Below, one piece after another: positions 23,530-34,835 of a stretch of DNA of 64,000 bases. The position numbers and the translations under genes were made by a program. The notes beneath the pieces were generated by a model. That model was not told the DNA's origin, searched no databases, and worked only from the letters and a program-made list of their open reading frames with translations. Every line of letters begins with the position of its first letter. The stretch's first letter is position 1. Origin of the DNA: Polytrichum commune (Eukaryota; Streptophyta; Polytrichopsida; Polytrichales; Polytrichaceae). The stretch is taken from contig OX485803.1 of assembly GCA_950295325.1 (NCBI GenBank), positions 70,261,554-70,325,553 of the forward strand. The letters are read 5' to 3'.

Positions 23530-23785
23530 GAATCAATCAATAAACACGGAGAACCAACCGCTTGTTATATAGATGAACCGGTTGAGCTTCGGAAATACCT
23601 GGTTGAAGTTCAAGAGTTTGGGACGATTACCAAGAATCATTTTAGAGGAATATAGAGAATATTCCTCCAAAGTAATTAAGCAACCGAGAAAGATGTCAAC
23701 AAGTAACCCAATTGGACTTGGAAACACTACTAGGATCCTTGACTCATTATGCCCAAAAATCTCCCCGACACGGAACTTCGTCAAG
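23530..23785 (-). repeat. Inverted half-copy of the foldback family
   Basis: In reverse orientation this matches the units at 6590-7022 and one arm of the foldback element at 51257-51525. Shared words include GATGTCAACA, TTTTAGAGGAAT and GCCCAAA.ATCTCCCC. Confidence 0.6.
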
Positions 23786-25300
23786 GGGGCGGGTTAATTA
23801 CTTGGAGGAATTTGTTCATTGAGGATATTCTCGCATACCTTGAAATTTGCAGACATGCCCACAGTGCAAGAAATAGGAGCTTCATGGCCGACCGAGTATG
23901 CATATAAAAATCATATTAATACATCCATAGAAAGGGTGAGAATGTTGCTATATATATAAGGGGCGAGATGAGATACTACGAACCATGGAGGGGCTTTCCA
24001 AAGGTACCTTCACTTGTGGATGAACTCTAGATTCTTAAGTCTCCGTTCACACTAGAGTGTGAGTTGAGGACTCATACATGCAATTTTAGGGAGTTTGATG
24101 CTTGGTTTTGACAAGCTTTCATCCAAAGCTCCACCCCATTGAGAGCTTGACCATTCCTCAAGCTCTTACTCATTTCAAGAGTAAGTGTAAAGAGGTCATG
24201 CTCATATTGAATTATCAAAGGAGGGCCTTGGGGGGGCGGGTTGTGTGTGTGGGGTGACATTAAATAAAGGAGCATTCATTATTTTAAAGCTAAATAAAGC
24301 TTGAAAGTCCATTGGGTTTGGGATCCACAAAATGAGAGATTGAACTATTGACATTCATAGGCAATTTCCACCATGGCTTTGAGTAGCCCAACATGATATT
24401 CAATCATGCTTGTTCATGTCCTTGGTTATTCAAACATATGTGAATTTTTTTTGAAGTTTTGCTAGTGCAAGATGATAAACTTGTTGTCAAGCTTGTTCAA
24501 TCCATGCTTTTTTTTTCAAAAAAAAAAACACAACAACAACACATGAGAAAGCTCAAGATTTTTGAGTAAGTGTGAGTTTGTCATGGACGTTTTGCATAGG
24601 ATCCATCAAGGTGCCACCTAAGAGTGGTGAAAAGTTCAAGCTATTGGGTTGAACGCTCAAGATGGAGAAGTAGAGTTTAAGGAAGAGGCTCCCTCCAAGC
24701 AATGAGAAAATTGCTTGTTTCTTCAAGCTCTTCACATTCGAGTTCGCAACCTCTACAAGTTAGCAAAGTTTTTGTTAAAAGGTCATGAACGATCACAACT
24801 ATCTGGTGTTTGGAGGTGCATCTTGTCTTTTGTGTGTAAGCCTGAATCTCTTCGATTCCAACAAGTGACTTTGGACATAGAGTCCATGCAAGCCCCACCA
24901 ACCTCATGACTCCCAAAGAAGTTCCCAAGCTCATTTACATGTCCCCCCAAAGGGAAAACAATCAAACTCATGATCAAAATCCCGGGAGGCCCGTCACAGG
25001 AAGAAACACTCTTTGAACCTAAGTTTATTGTAAGACCTTCATGATGATTTTATATTATATTTCAAACTTTATCTATCATGTTAAGAACGTCTTTGGAGAG
25101 AGAGAGAGAGAGAGAATTATTGCATGCGAATGTACAACTTAAAAAGTGGACCCCTATAAGTTCGTGACTTATTCATCTCAAATGACTTGGACTAGACTAA
25201 TTCTGGTAAAGTAACCTCCGGTTTGCACATTGTTTCATGCGATTTCACATTGGATGAATGCGAGGTACGCTCGGGTGCGATAAAATCCCTCTCCCGGCAA
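23786..25300. other. Intergenic stretch with short microsatellites
   Basis: A G-run/GT patch (about 24228-24258) and a (GA)n run (25097-25115) are present. Overlapping open frames around 24677-24977 on both strands lack motifs. No elements with ends were found. Confidence 0.4.
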
Positions 25301-25526
25301 CACTACACCAAATATCGTATTTAGTGTGACTTACTATTTGGATTTACATGGTGCTCGATCTATATACTATTGGAATTGATTTTTGCCAAGTAAAGTTATC
25401 AATGTCCTATAATGTCCTATAATGTCCAAACTAGCAATTTAACATTTGTTGGTAAAACATGAGACGTATATAGCATGGCGTCATTCCAAATAGTAAGTCA
25501 CACTAAATATCATATTTAGTGTAGTG
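25301..25526. mobile_element. 226-bp MITE with ACTAAATA palindromic ends
   Basis: The left end CACTACACCAAATATCG and the right end (inverse of CACTACACTAAATATGA) pair over about 45 bp, through GTGACTTACTATTTGGA. Each terminal repeat is itself nearly palindromic (AAATATCGTATTTAG). The CACTA start recalls CACTA elements, but no clean 3-bp duplication is visible (CAA versus GAA). A second member is at 37464-37789 and a partial one near 51540. No coding sequence. Confidence 0.7.
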
Positions 25527-26214
25527 GAAAGGGGGGTGAAGATGCATGAGAGGGTTGTTGTGCAACTGGGGATGGCTGATTAGAGGGCCAATGGGTGGAG
25601 CTAAATTAGGGTTGGGCAGTGAGCCCTTTGGCGACACCTAGCCTTCCCTTAATACTGCACGAGGATACATTTTAGTAAGTGGACTTATGGGTGTGTGCAA
25701 CTTGGGAAGGGGCAGGTGGGGAAGGGCTAACTTAGTGGGACCGCTACATTAGTGGCGATTGCAGTGGAGCTAAGCAAGTGAAGGGGGTAAAACCACTTAA
25801 CTAAGTTAGGAACCGACAGGCTTTGGATTTCTCAGCCTTCCTAGAGTAGTTGGCACCTACACTATGTATATGTAATAAGGCACACTAGCTACACTAAATA
25901 TTATCACCATACCATTATTCAGCTGAGTTTCTACGTTGGGTGGGGCTGGGAATAGGCCACTTTCTACTTGGAATTATGCTTTGTTTTTGTTTTTTATAAT
26001 AGAGCTTTGCACTTGCAAATTCGTGCTGAAATTTTCAGGGGAAGTAGTGTGATGATATTGTTGGAATGGAATGGTTAATATCAGTTGAACAATGTTGTGG
26101 TTCTATATGTCTTGTTCAATAGAGTTATTTATAAAGTAAAGCATGTGAAACCATGGGTTTATGAGAATTAACACAAACTCACCCAAATGCTTAAATTAAC
26201 ATACTTGAAAAGTG
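25527..26214. other. Intergenic stretch
   Basis: No gene, repeat partner or terminal repeats detected. Confidence 0.4.
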
Positions 26215-26775
26215 GTAGTGGACTATTAAAGACCGATTTTTTAGCTTGTTCTACTAGGATGGATAGGCCAAGCTAGCCTTGTGTAGACAAATTCGGGGTT
26301 TAGAACAACAGATCCCATGCGCATACCCTATTCTAGATCTTAAATTTCTCTCAAAGCTTGAGAGGTGGAAAGAGGAGGTCCCAAAAGTTTCACTCGTCTT
26401 TCAAAAAAGACTCCAATACATGACAAGCTCACGAGCTCTTATTAGAAAAGCTTTATTAAAGAAGGATCAAACCCATGGTTTCGTCTCTCTTTGAGGGACT
26501 TGACGGATAACTCCAATATTGATTGTAAACCGCCCATGTAGTGTTATCAATGCTAAATGTTAACCTAACATTGTTTGTCATTCTTTGTAAAACAAATGGG
26601 CATGTAGATTTACAGTGTTGCAAATATTGTCACTTATTAAGTGATATTTCATGCAAATTTCAGCCATCCATGACAATATTTTATTACAAAATTGTTAGGA
26701 CGTAGAATACGCCATTTGTACTTATAAAGTTGGGGGTGACAATACTTGTGAAATTATTCATAAGAAGTGTCATGA
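26215..26775 (+). repeat. Two adjacent dispersed repeats
   Basis: The segment 26215-26515 pairs with 22915-23190, and 26523-26775 pairs with 14848-15140. They sit side by side here, but at separate sites in the other copies. They are therefore two repeat families, not one. Confidence 0.5.
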
Positions 26776-27890
26776 GAAAAGTTACCACGGTGACGTAAAC
26801 TACCATGTGACTCTAAATACAATTTTGAGTGTACTTATCAATCTTATTGTATATCCATTGATGGGTCAACAAATGGTGTGGGAAGGGCTGGTCGAAGCAT
26901 CAAAGAAGCCTATTACCATGCTAGTCAGGTCAACCTCACTAGCTTACTCGCTAAAGTGGTATAATATTCCTGCATACAAACATGAGTATAAGGTTATGTA
27001 CATACAAACTATTAGGTTGCTTTTGCAAATACGTTGCCTCTTAACCCATGCAACTTACCTTGGGGCAAATTCTAATAAAAAAAAATGTAACTTTCTTTGT
27101 TCATCCATACATCAATCACATTACAAAACAATATTGTATTTTAAAATTGCAATAACACATAATTAGTGTGGAACGTGGATAAATTAGGGTGGGGCAAACT
27201 AATTGCACATACAAATGTAGTGGTTACCTTATGCAAATATACATTTTTATCCACTTAACATTTTGGGTAGTCGTTTTTACACACGTGGTTTTTTCATGTT
27301 TTTAAATTTTGATCAATCACTACATGTATACATATCTTGGGCAATTGAACTACGATACTAAGAAATAGTTTCTGAGTCATAATATGCAAATCTAGCACAA
27401 TGATGTCCATGTATTTGTTGAGAAACACAATTTGCATAACGATTGTGTACAAGGCGGTGGTTATCAACGCCATCTATGGGAAGTAATATTTTTGTTTGGA
27501 GTCACAAGGTGCTATAACTTTTGTTGTGACCATCAATTTTATTTAATGAGAAGCATGTTTTAGATAATTCATCCTTGATTGTATATATAAGAACATTTCT
27601 TTGATAAAGGCAACATTTATATGATGATTGCAGCACTATGCAGTTTCAAATAATTATCCAAGTTATTATGAATGACATAGGTGTAGTAGAAAGCCCCCCC
27701 CCCCCCCCAAAAAAAAAACGAGGGAAGAGATTGACAATGTTTTGCAAAAACAAATAGAGGAACTTGCTACAAACATACATGGAATATGCATGTAGTGTGG
27801 ATGGATGAGACAACAATTCCCATAGATTCCCTTTCCCCTAGAGGATAAAGTCCACTCTAGTTCAATCCAACCATATATTACTTATTTAGA
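26776..27890. other. Intergenic stretch
   Basis: AT-rich sequence with a poly-C/poly-A junction at about 27693-27718. The 119-codon open frame at 26807-27166 has no motif and I do not support it as a gene. Confidence 0.4.
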
Positions 27891-27892
27891 TA

Positions 27893-28247
27893 GAAACTCC
27901 GGTCCCTTTCAAGGGGTCAGCGTGAATAAAGTGTCCGTTCGTAATGTCAATGACCCGATGCCCACCGGACAAGGGGACATTGGGGCAATACTACTCTCCC
28001 CTTTCGAGGATGGGCACTATAGTGACACACCATACTAGTTCCTAGATAGCCACTAGTGCCTTGAAGATACCGGACATGGTATCCCCCCAAAGGGCTTTGA
28101 GGTACCCATGCAACAAGGTCCAAGGACCCCCCACCATAGTTGGGTGGACTAAGGTGGTGAGCACCACGCCGGCATGGAGAATAGAACCCACAACCTCCTC
28201 AGTGGGGGTCATGAGCCCTAACCACCAAGCCAAGGCCCGTGGTGCCT
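27893..28247 (-). mobile_element. tRNA-derived SINE
   Basis: Read on the minus strand, the element starts AGGCACCACGGGCCTTGG. It carries a Pol III A box TGGCTTGGTGG (plus positions 28222-28232) and, about 45 bp downstream, a B box GGTTCTATTCTCC (28176-28188). These are the internal promoter parts of a tRNA-like head, as in plant SINEs. The non-tRNA body runs another ~270 bp. Both sides carry the direct repeat TATTACTTATTTAGATA (17 bp, at 27876-27892 and 28248-28264), with further imperfect match. That is the size expected for LINE-mediated insertion. The element is about 355 bp, long for a SINE, so it may be composite. I do not recognise the family. Confidence 0.8.
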
Positions 28248-28264
28248 TATTACTTATTTAGATA

Positions 28265-28926
28265 CTAACTCGGAGGTAAGGTGGTAGATAGAGCCCGAGC
28301 CAAATGCTCTCCCCAAGGGTAGACACCGAGGGACGACCTTTGTTCATGGAACACCATGGGAGAGGACCTTTTTGAGTATAAATCACTTGCAACTGACAAT
28401 TTTGTACTACAAATGACCAACCAAGAGAACTTTAACATGTTATAACGGACTCGCATATAATGCCAAGAGGGAATTATTGCATACGAACATGCTTTTCATC
28501 CATCTAACATAAAATCCTATAGATTTATGGCCGACTCATCTCCACAAACTTCAACTAAACTACTTTGGAAACACTCGTTAAACACTCGTTAAAAAAAAAC
28601 CTCTAGATTGTATGCTACTACAAGATTTTTATGTTGGATTATTGGGATATACTCTTGTTTGTGATAATTCCCTCTCTTTGCTTCTCATGAAGGTGCAAAA
28701 ATATGAAGAGGGGCTTCACACTTGCTTACTTATGTAAAGCCCTGCCACAAAATTCTATTCGGAATTAGCAAGCTCCTTACATGCCCGCTAGGGATGATGT
28801 CAAGGCTTTATGTGCAACACCATCAAAACCGTCCATTGCCTCTTGAATATAGTAATAAAATTTACAAAATATGCCAACCATTGGTCTCCCACCCTTATAT
28901 GGGCCCTTATTCACAAAAGGCCCCAT
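28265..28926. other. Intergenic stretch
   Basis: Nothing beyond short, motif-free open frames. The sequence grades into a diverged first unit of the tandem array. Confidence 0.4.
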
Positions 28927-30175
28927 CCCTAGGGCCTCACCTTTTATGTCAAGTCTTGGTCTTACTTTCACTTTGCTTATCTAGGGCACCTCACAATACA
29001 TAATCTCCATCTGGCTTTCCTAGAGAACATTATTTTTTTCTCAAAACTCATGCTCACCGCTGAATTGTGTGGAAAGTCTTGCCACCATAGCCTTCAAGGA
29101 TGCGTACAAGGTCGTGTTGCCCTGGATATTTCATAAAACATGACCATGTCTTTATGTGTGGCGAGGCTTAAGAGACAATGCATTATCCAGATGTGAGGCC
29201 TCACTCAGGCTCCCACCATTGGGTGCTCCTTGTTTATGATAATGCTTTGTCTCTCGGGCCTCACTTATTACATATGACATGGTCTTATTTTTGTTTTTGT
29301 TTTTATAGGACATCTCACTTTACAAAATCTACCTCCAACTCTCCCAGAGGACATTATGTTTTCCCACAACTCCCACTCACCATGGAAGGTCTTGTTGCCG
29401 TCACCTTCAAGGATGTGAAGACTTCCAAAAAACATGACCATACATTTACGTGTAGTAAAGCCCTTGAGACAATACATCGTTGGAAATATGGTCCCCTACA
29501 TGCTTGGGCTCTTGCCCTTAGGCGTTCCTTATTTCCCGATGATGCCTTGTCTCTCTGGCCTCACTTACTACATACGACATGGTTTTATTTTTCAATTTAT
29601 TTATTTATTTTATTTTTATAGGATATCTCACTTTACAAAATCTCCTTCCGATTTTCCCAGAGGACATTATGTTTTCCCACAACTCTCGCTCACCATGGAA
29701 GGCCTTGTTACCGCCGCCTCCAAGGACGTGAAAGCTTCCAAAAAATAGGGCCATGCATTTACGTGCGGTAAGGCCCTTGAGACAAGACATCATTGGAAAC
29801 AAGGTCCCCTGCCTACTCGGGCTCTTGCCCTTATGGGGTCCTTATTTCCGATAATGCCTTGTCTCTCAGGCCTCACTTATTACATACAACATGGTTTTAT
29901 TTTTCGTTCTGTTTTAATAAGACATCTCACTTTACATAAGAGGACATTGTGTTTTCCCATAACTCCTGCTAACCATGGAAAGCCTTGTTACCGCCACGTT
30001 CAAGGACGTGAAAGCTTCCACAGAATATGACCATGCATTTACGCGCAGTAAGACTCTTGAAACAAGACACACATCATTGGAAACAAGGTCCCTTGCCTGG
30101 TTGGGCTGTTGCCCTTAGGAGAGTCCCCTCATGGTCCGATAACGCCTTGTCTCTCGGGCCTCACGTATCAATAAG
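28927..30175 (+). repeat. Tandem array of ~300-bp units
   Basis: The landmark CTCTCGGGCCTCAC or a close variant occurs at about 28927 (diverged), 29251, 29551, 29863 and 30151. Spacings are about 324, 300, 312 and 288 bp. Each unit also has GACATCTCACTTTACA, CCCACAACTC.C.CTCACC and CTTCAAGGA.GTGAA-like words. Because the period is close to a multiple of three, one frame stays open over 147 codons (29178-29621), with the same peptide repeated. I regard it as a by-product. The array ends about 120 bp before the GAE leader region. Confidence 0.85.
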
Positions 30176-30289
30176 TTACACTACATAAGTTGGCCGGGGG
30201 GGGGGGGGTAAAGAGGGAAGGCGGGTGGTCCACAAAAGGGTAAGCAGGCGGTAAGTTAGTTAAATGGATGCCGTAGCTTAAACAGAAGT

Positions 30290-30848
30290 TAAGAACATGA
30301 AGATAGTGTGAGGTGGTCTACTTAACAAGACGACGACGGAGCCAGGGCTCAATCATTCACGGAGGCGGGGAACGCGGGAGGTGGCGACCTACTTACTCGC
30401 TCCTGCAAGCCTGCCTGCTCCGTTGCCAGCCCCAGCAGCCTCCCCTCCTGCTCCCTCCCTCGCTCGCGCGCTCGCTCTCCCTCTCTCTCTCTCTGTCTCT
30501 CTCTCGCGCTCTCTCTGCCCTTCACTCCATTCTGGCTAGGTCTTCCGTCATCCCATCTCACCACCCTCCATTCCATTCCATTCTATTCCATTCCCATCCA
30601 TCCCCAATCCCCTCTCCTCTTACCCCAGCTGTAAGCGCGCATTCCGTGCGCACCATTATTTGCCACCATTACCGCACCACACCACACGCAGATCTACACC
30701 CATCACCACCATCACCTCCCAGCATCAGCAACAGGGAAACGCGCTCTCCGCCACTGCTCACTGCGCTAAGCTGCGGTGGTGCGCGCGCCTCCAGGAGCAG
30801 CAGGAGGCGAACGGAGCGGGATAGATCTGGGGAGGTGCGATCGACTCA
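30290..30848 (+). promoter_or_regulatory. GAE promoter-proximal region and non-coding leader exon
   Basis: A sharp rise in GC and a dense pyrimidine stretch (about 30423-30620, with CT repeats at about 30478-30512) mark a typical plant core promoter or 5' leader. No ATG occurs in the last ~300 bases before the first donor candidates. A splice donor CA/GTGAGT at 30849 or AT/GTGAGC at 30910 would end the leader exon. The start site is not determined, and no convincing TATA box was seen at a fixed distance. Confidence 0.5.
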
Positions 30849-33216
30849 GTGAGTGGACTCATCGCCGGCTTTTTGGAGCTGCGGAATCTGTCTCTGTCGG
30901 TGGTCATATGTGAGCTCTCTTTTTCCATTTTTGCGCTCTTGTGTGCGCGCTGGATTTTTATTGGGGCGTGTTTGTTTGTGTGTGTGTTGTAGGTGTTTTT
31001 ATTTTTGTTGTTTTTGTGTTTGTGTTTTTGTTTCTCGTTTTTGTTTTGGGGGAGGGGACGGGAGGTGAGGTGTGGTGTGGAGAGATGGTTTGGGATTGTG
31101 TGGACTTTTTCGAGGAGGAATCTCTTTGGATGGGATGGTTAATTTTTTTGGGGAGGGGGATATGTAGGGTGGTTTTTTATTTTTATTTTTTGGGTGTAAT
31201 GAGTGGTTGCATCGGTGACTTCCTACAAAGTGGAGATCTGAGTGGAGGGAGGAATCTGTGGGTGGCATGCTCTTGTGCAAACTCTGGGATCACGCTTTAT
31301 TGCAAAGGTGGTGATTGTGGATGAGTAAGATTGGAATTTGTTTTTGGTTTTTGGCCACTAGGTTTTTCGGTTTTGGGACATTCCGCTGTGGCGGGTAGAG
31401 TGTGTGGTGGTTTATGTTTATGTAGTTGCATTGTCTCCGATGTCGCCAGATTCGTGATGATCTGCGAGGATGGAGAATGTTTGTAGTAGTTTTAAAATGC
31501 ATTTTCGTGGAATGCGGCGAGCATGTGCTCACCGTGTGTGGTAAAAATGTCTTTCACGTCCTTCCTGTTCTGGATCTGGAAGCCATTCACCTTGTTGTGA
31601 TCCATTTTTTTGCCTTGGCCTATGTACCTTAGCCTACAGTAAGTCGACATTCTACATTCTGCACGTCCTCATTCGACGTGCCGGCATCCAAAGTCGCTCG
31701 AATGCAGTGATGGATGTGCTTCTTTGAGTGTTCCGTGGGAGAACCCTCCCAGCTAGTCTGATTTCTGAAGAGATCCGTTTTTCGGCACTTGTCATTCCCT
31801 AGATCAACCATAGTTTCTGTACGATATCCTCCTTTTGGTGGTGTTAGAGTGGTAATTGGTGCCCATTTACTTACGAGTTGAGTCCGTACGTTCTACGTTG
31901 TCGGCTGTTTGCGTGCCATTGAGTGTATGTTGCCGTCGAAGAGTTCTTATGGATTTAAACGTGGGAGTGGACTGTCGGTTATTTTGTGGTTTCATCATTT
32001 GAGGACCAGCAGGGTTATATACAGATGACCTTATAACCTAGTTGAGGAGGTCTGTGCCATGAATCCATAATTAATGCGACTCAATGAAATTCTTGGTACA
32101 TGTGGCTACATTTCGCACATGCGTGTTGTTGACAGCAGGGTGTGCCATGTGCAGACTCTACTTTCATCAAAATGGATTGCGATGAATCTTGTTGATTTTA
32201 AATATCTCGTTCAAGAGCGCAATCCTGCGCTCCGTCAATCCAAGAGATCAGGTTGGTCTCAAAACTCGACGTGATCTCATTCTCGGTAGGTAATCTTCTG
32301 TGAAAGTTGTGTGCGTAGTGACTTTATTGGAATTCAAGTTATTACAATCACATACCCAGGCAGTGATGCTGTGCTGGAAAGTCTGTTAAAGTTCGTTATA
32401 GTTACAGGCAGTTTTTGTTGGATGGCAGTAGAGAATGTTTCAGCAGAAAATTAGGTTATTTTCTGGTGGCTTTCATTCAGCCGCTTTCACATGATGTTGG
32501 GTTTGGATCTGAAGTAGATGGCCACAGTGGGCCTTGAACACGATCTAACGATGTTGATGCTTTCATTGATTTCGAAGTAATTACATTGGCTTGAGTACAT
32601 TGTAACAACTCATGTGTATTCATAAGCAAGTGATGTAAATGAACTTACCTAATTCAATTTCGTTAGGGTACAACTTGTCCTTTTGAATACCTATTGTTCA
32701 ACCGTTACCCCGTTGTTCATGGATTAGGTCATAAGAAGGAGGAATTCTGGAAGACCGATTTGAGGTTCACTGCTGGGTGGTGAACCAGGAGGGGAGGGCC
32801 CCAGCTATCTGTGAAAAGCGGGGCGGGGGGCTCCCGATGTACGACTCCCCCACGCAATCCCTACAAAATCCTCTATTGAAAATGTCACCTTCCCTTCAGG
32901 ACAACTTTCCTTCCACACCTGGCAAGGTGCGTACAATCTTGTTCCAAGTTAACCAAATCACCAGATCTTCGAGTGATGAGGTTAAGCGTGATCGTGTGAT
33001 GAGAGGGATGTGAGACCACAAGATTTTTGAACTTATTTCTCATGTGTAGCTATCATTGCTGTCGTTAAATGGCTGAATTGGTGGTGTGGATGGGGCTGAG
33101 GCAGATGTGGCAGTCGTGGTGGCAGGTTTGTGACATGCTCAGTTCACAACGTTGCTTGCATCTTAGAAATGGAAACCTTTGTGCATTGCAATTGAAATTC
33201 CTGTGGGGCTGTGCAG
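30849..33216 (+). other. Putative 5' leader intron of GAE (~2.3 kb)
   Basis: The interior is G/T-rich (notably 30940-31200), as in plant introns. It ends with a pyrimidine- and G-rich stretch and CTGTGCAG at 33209-33216, just 6 bases before the start codon. The donor could be 30849 or 30910. Several short open frames inside have no motif. Long leader introns often raise expression in plants. That role is inference here. Confidence 0.5.
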
Positions 33217-33222
33217 GTTAAA

Positions 33223-34835
33223 ATGGAGAGAAGTAACTACTTCGGCCGAGTTGCGTCAAGATGGCATTCAACAGCCTCAGCAAGGCTTCTATGCTGCTCA
33301 GCGCTTCTACTAACACTGAGCCTTTTCGTATTCCTAGGGATGAGTTCTTCAGGCGTTGGGAATGGCTACATTAGTACAGTGCAGGTATTTAAGCCTAGTC
33401 ACCAGTGGGAGAAGCAGGTTAGGCAGTCTTGCCTCCCTAGCGGTGCCAAGGAGGAAAATGCTCTTGTGGTTTTGGTGACTGGCGCGGCAGGGTTTGTAGG
33501 AACCCATGTATCACTTGCCCTGAAAAAGAGAGGTGATGGTGTTGTGGGGCTTGACAACTTCAATACCTACTATGAGATTTCCTTGAAAAGGGCAAGACAG
33601 GACATGCTTGCAAAGCATGGTGTGTTTGTTGTTGAGGGAGACATCAATGACAAAGTACTCCTTGAAAGTCTTTTTGATCTAGTAGGGTTCACACATGTGA
33701 TGCATTTGGCTGCGCAAGCTGGTGTGCGGTATGCCATGCAGAATCCTGGTTCATATATCCATAGTAATATAGCAGGGTTGGTAAACATCTTTGAGGTTTG
33801 CAAGGCCGCCAATCCTCAGCCATCTATCGTATGGGCTTCATCCAGCTCTGTGTATGGGTTGAATACCAAGGTATGCCACTTTACCCCAGTCTATTATAGT
33901 TGTGGATCAGAAGATACTTAAAAAACTCATTGCCACAGTTATGAGAATCGATGTTGTAGATACCATTGAGTGATAGGTATATGGATTGTTTTTGATGGTG
34001 TCCCAATAGCTTTTCTATAACTAAATTATGTGATATTTGTACATGCAATTATGTTTCTTGGCTTGGCTAATTTCATGTTGGTGCAAATGCTACTCGGCAC
34101 TGTCCCATGTTGATTAGTGTCTTTTTTTTTGTCCTAGATGAGCTTTTGTGGTAGCGGATATATCTCTTAACAAGAGTGTTCTGTGTGCAGGTTCCATTTT
34201 CTGAAAGTGACAGGACTGATAACCCGGCGAGTTTGTATGCTGCAACGAAAAAGGCAGGAGAAGAAATAGCCCACACATACAACCATATCTATGGTCTTTC
34301 CATCACCGGACTTCGTTTCTTCACTGTGTATGGACCTTGGGGTAGACCAGACATGGCTTACTTTTCATTCACCAGGGACATCCTGAAGGGAAAGCCTATC
34401 AGCGTTTACCAGGGGAGTGGAGGCAAGGACCTTGCTCGTGATTTCACATACATTGACGATATTGTGAAGGGATGTCTTGCTTCACTCGACACTGCTGAGA
34501 AGAGCACTGGCAGCGGCGGAAAGAAGAACGGTCCAGCTCAGCTCCGTGTGTTCAACCTTGGAAACACTTCCCCAGTAACAGTGCCGACATTGGTTGATAT
34601 TCTTGAGAAGTATTTGAATGTGAAAGCAAAGAGGGATATCATCAAGATGCCTCGCAATGGTGATGTCCCCTTCACACATGCCAACATCTCCTTCGCCCAG
34701 ACCCAGCTACGCTACAAGCCTGTCACAAATTTGGACACAGGATTGAAGAAGTTTGTGAAGTGGTATTTGAGCTATTATGGCGATAATTCACGCCACAGCA
34801 GGCTTTGGTTAGGTAATCATGAGCAAATTATCTAA
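33223..34835 (+). CDS. GAE: UDP-glucuronate 4-epimerase (GAE), two coding exons
   Basis: The product interconverts UDP-glucuronate and UDP-galacturonate, the donor for pectin synthesis, in the Golgi. Coding exons are 33223-33870 and 34191-34835, joined in phase 0 (216 + 214 = 430 residues, within the usual 430-460). Seen in order: a short basic N-terminus; one hydrophobic segment (about residues 21-40), fitting a type II Golgi membrane anchor; the NAD-binding GxxGxxG (GAAGFVG, 87-93); LDNFNTYY (110-117); HLAAQAGVRY (161-170); SSSSVYG (206-212); the catalytic YxxxK pair Y232/K236; then GLRFFTVYGPWGRPDM and a C-terminal WYLSYYG. The family is a short-chain (extended) dehydrogenase. The ATG at 33223 is chosen because a GTG upstream (33211) lies across the splice acceptor. 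No frameshift or missing catalytic residue is seen. The intron is unusual for this family in flowering plants. Confidence 0.93.
33871..34190 (+). other. Intron within GAE coding region (320 bp)
   Basis: The donor AAG/GTATGC and acceptor TGTGTGCAG/GTTCCA splice NTK directly to VPFSE, giving the continuous family sequence SSVYGLNTKVPFSE. Reading through the donor gives a foreign tail and a stop at 33921. The intron is T-rich with a T-run near 34122-34130. Confidence 0.9.

Noticed and set aside
26807-27166. 119-codon open frame as a gene
   Set aside because: AT-rich codons, no motif and no homologous copy. The length is within chance for this composition.
29178-29748. Repeated-peptide reading frames in the 300-bp array
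   Set aside because: The frame stays open only because the period is near a multiple of three. There is no start context, domain or flanking exon, and the frame is lost in other units.
28927-30175. CRISPR-like array
   Set aside because: Units are ~300 bp, contiguous and diverged without unique spacers, and the genome is eukaryotic. This is a tandem repeat.
30313-30852. 179-codon open frame over the CT-rich stretch
   Set aside because: It is low-complexity Ser/Pro/Leu sequence from the pyrimidine tract and is best explained as the GAE leader.
33211-33222. Upstream GTG start for GAE
   Set aside because: The GTG lies in the CTGTGCAG splice acceptor. The ATG at 33223 has normal context and fits family N-termini.
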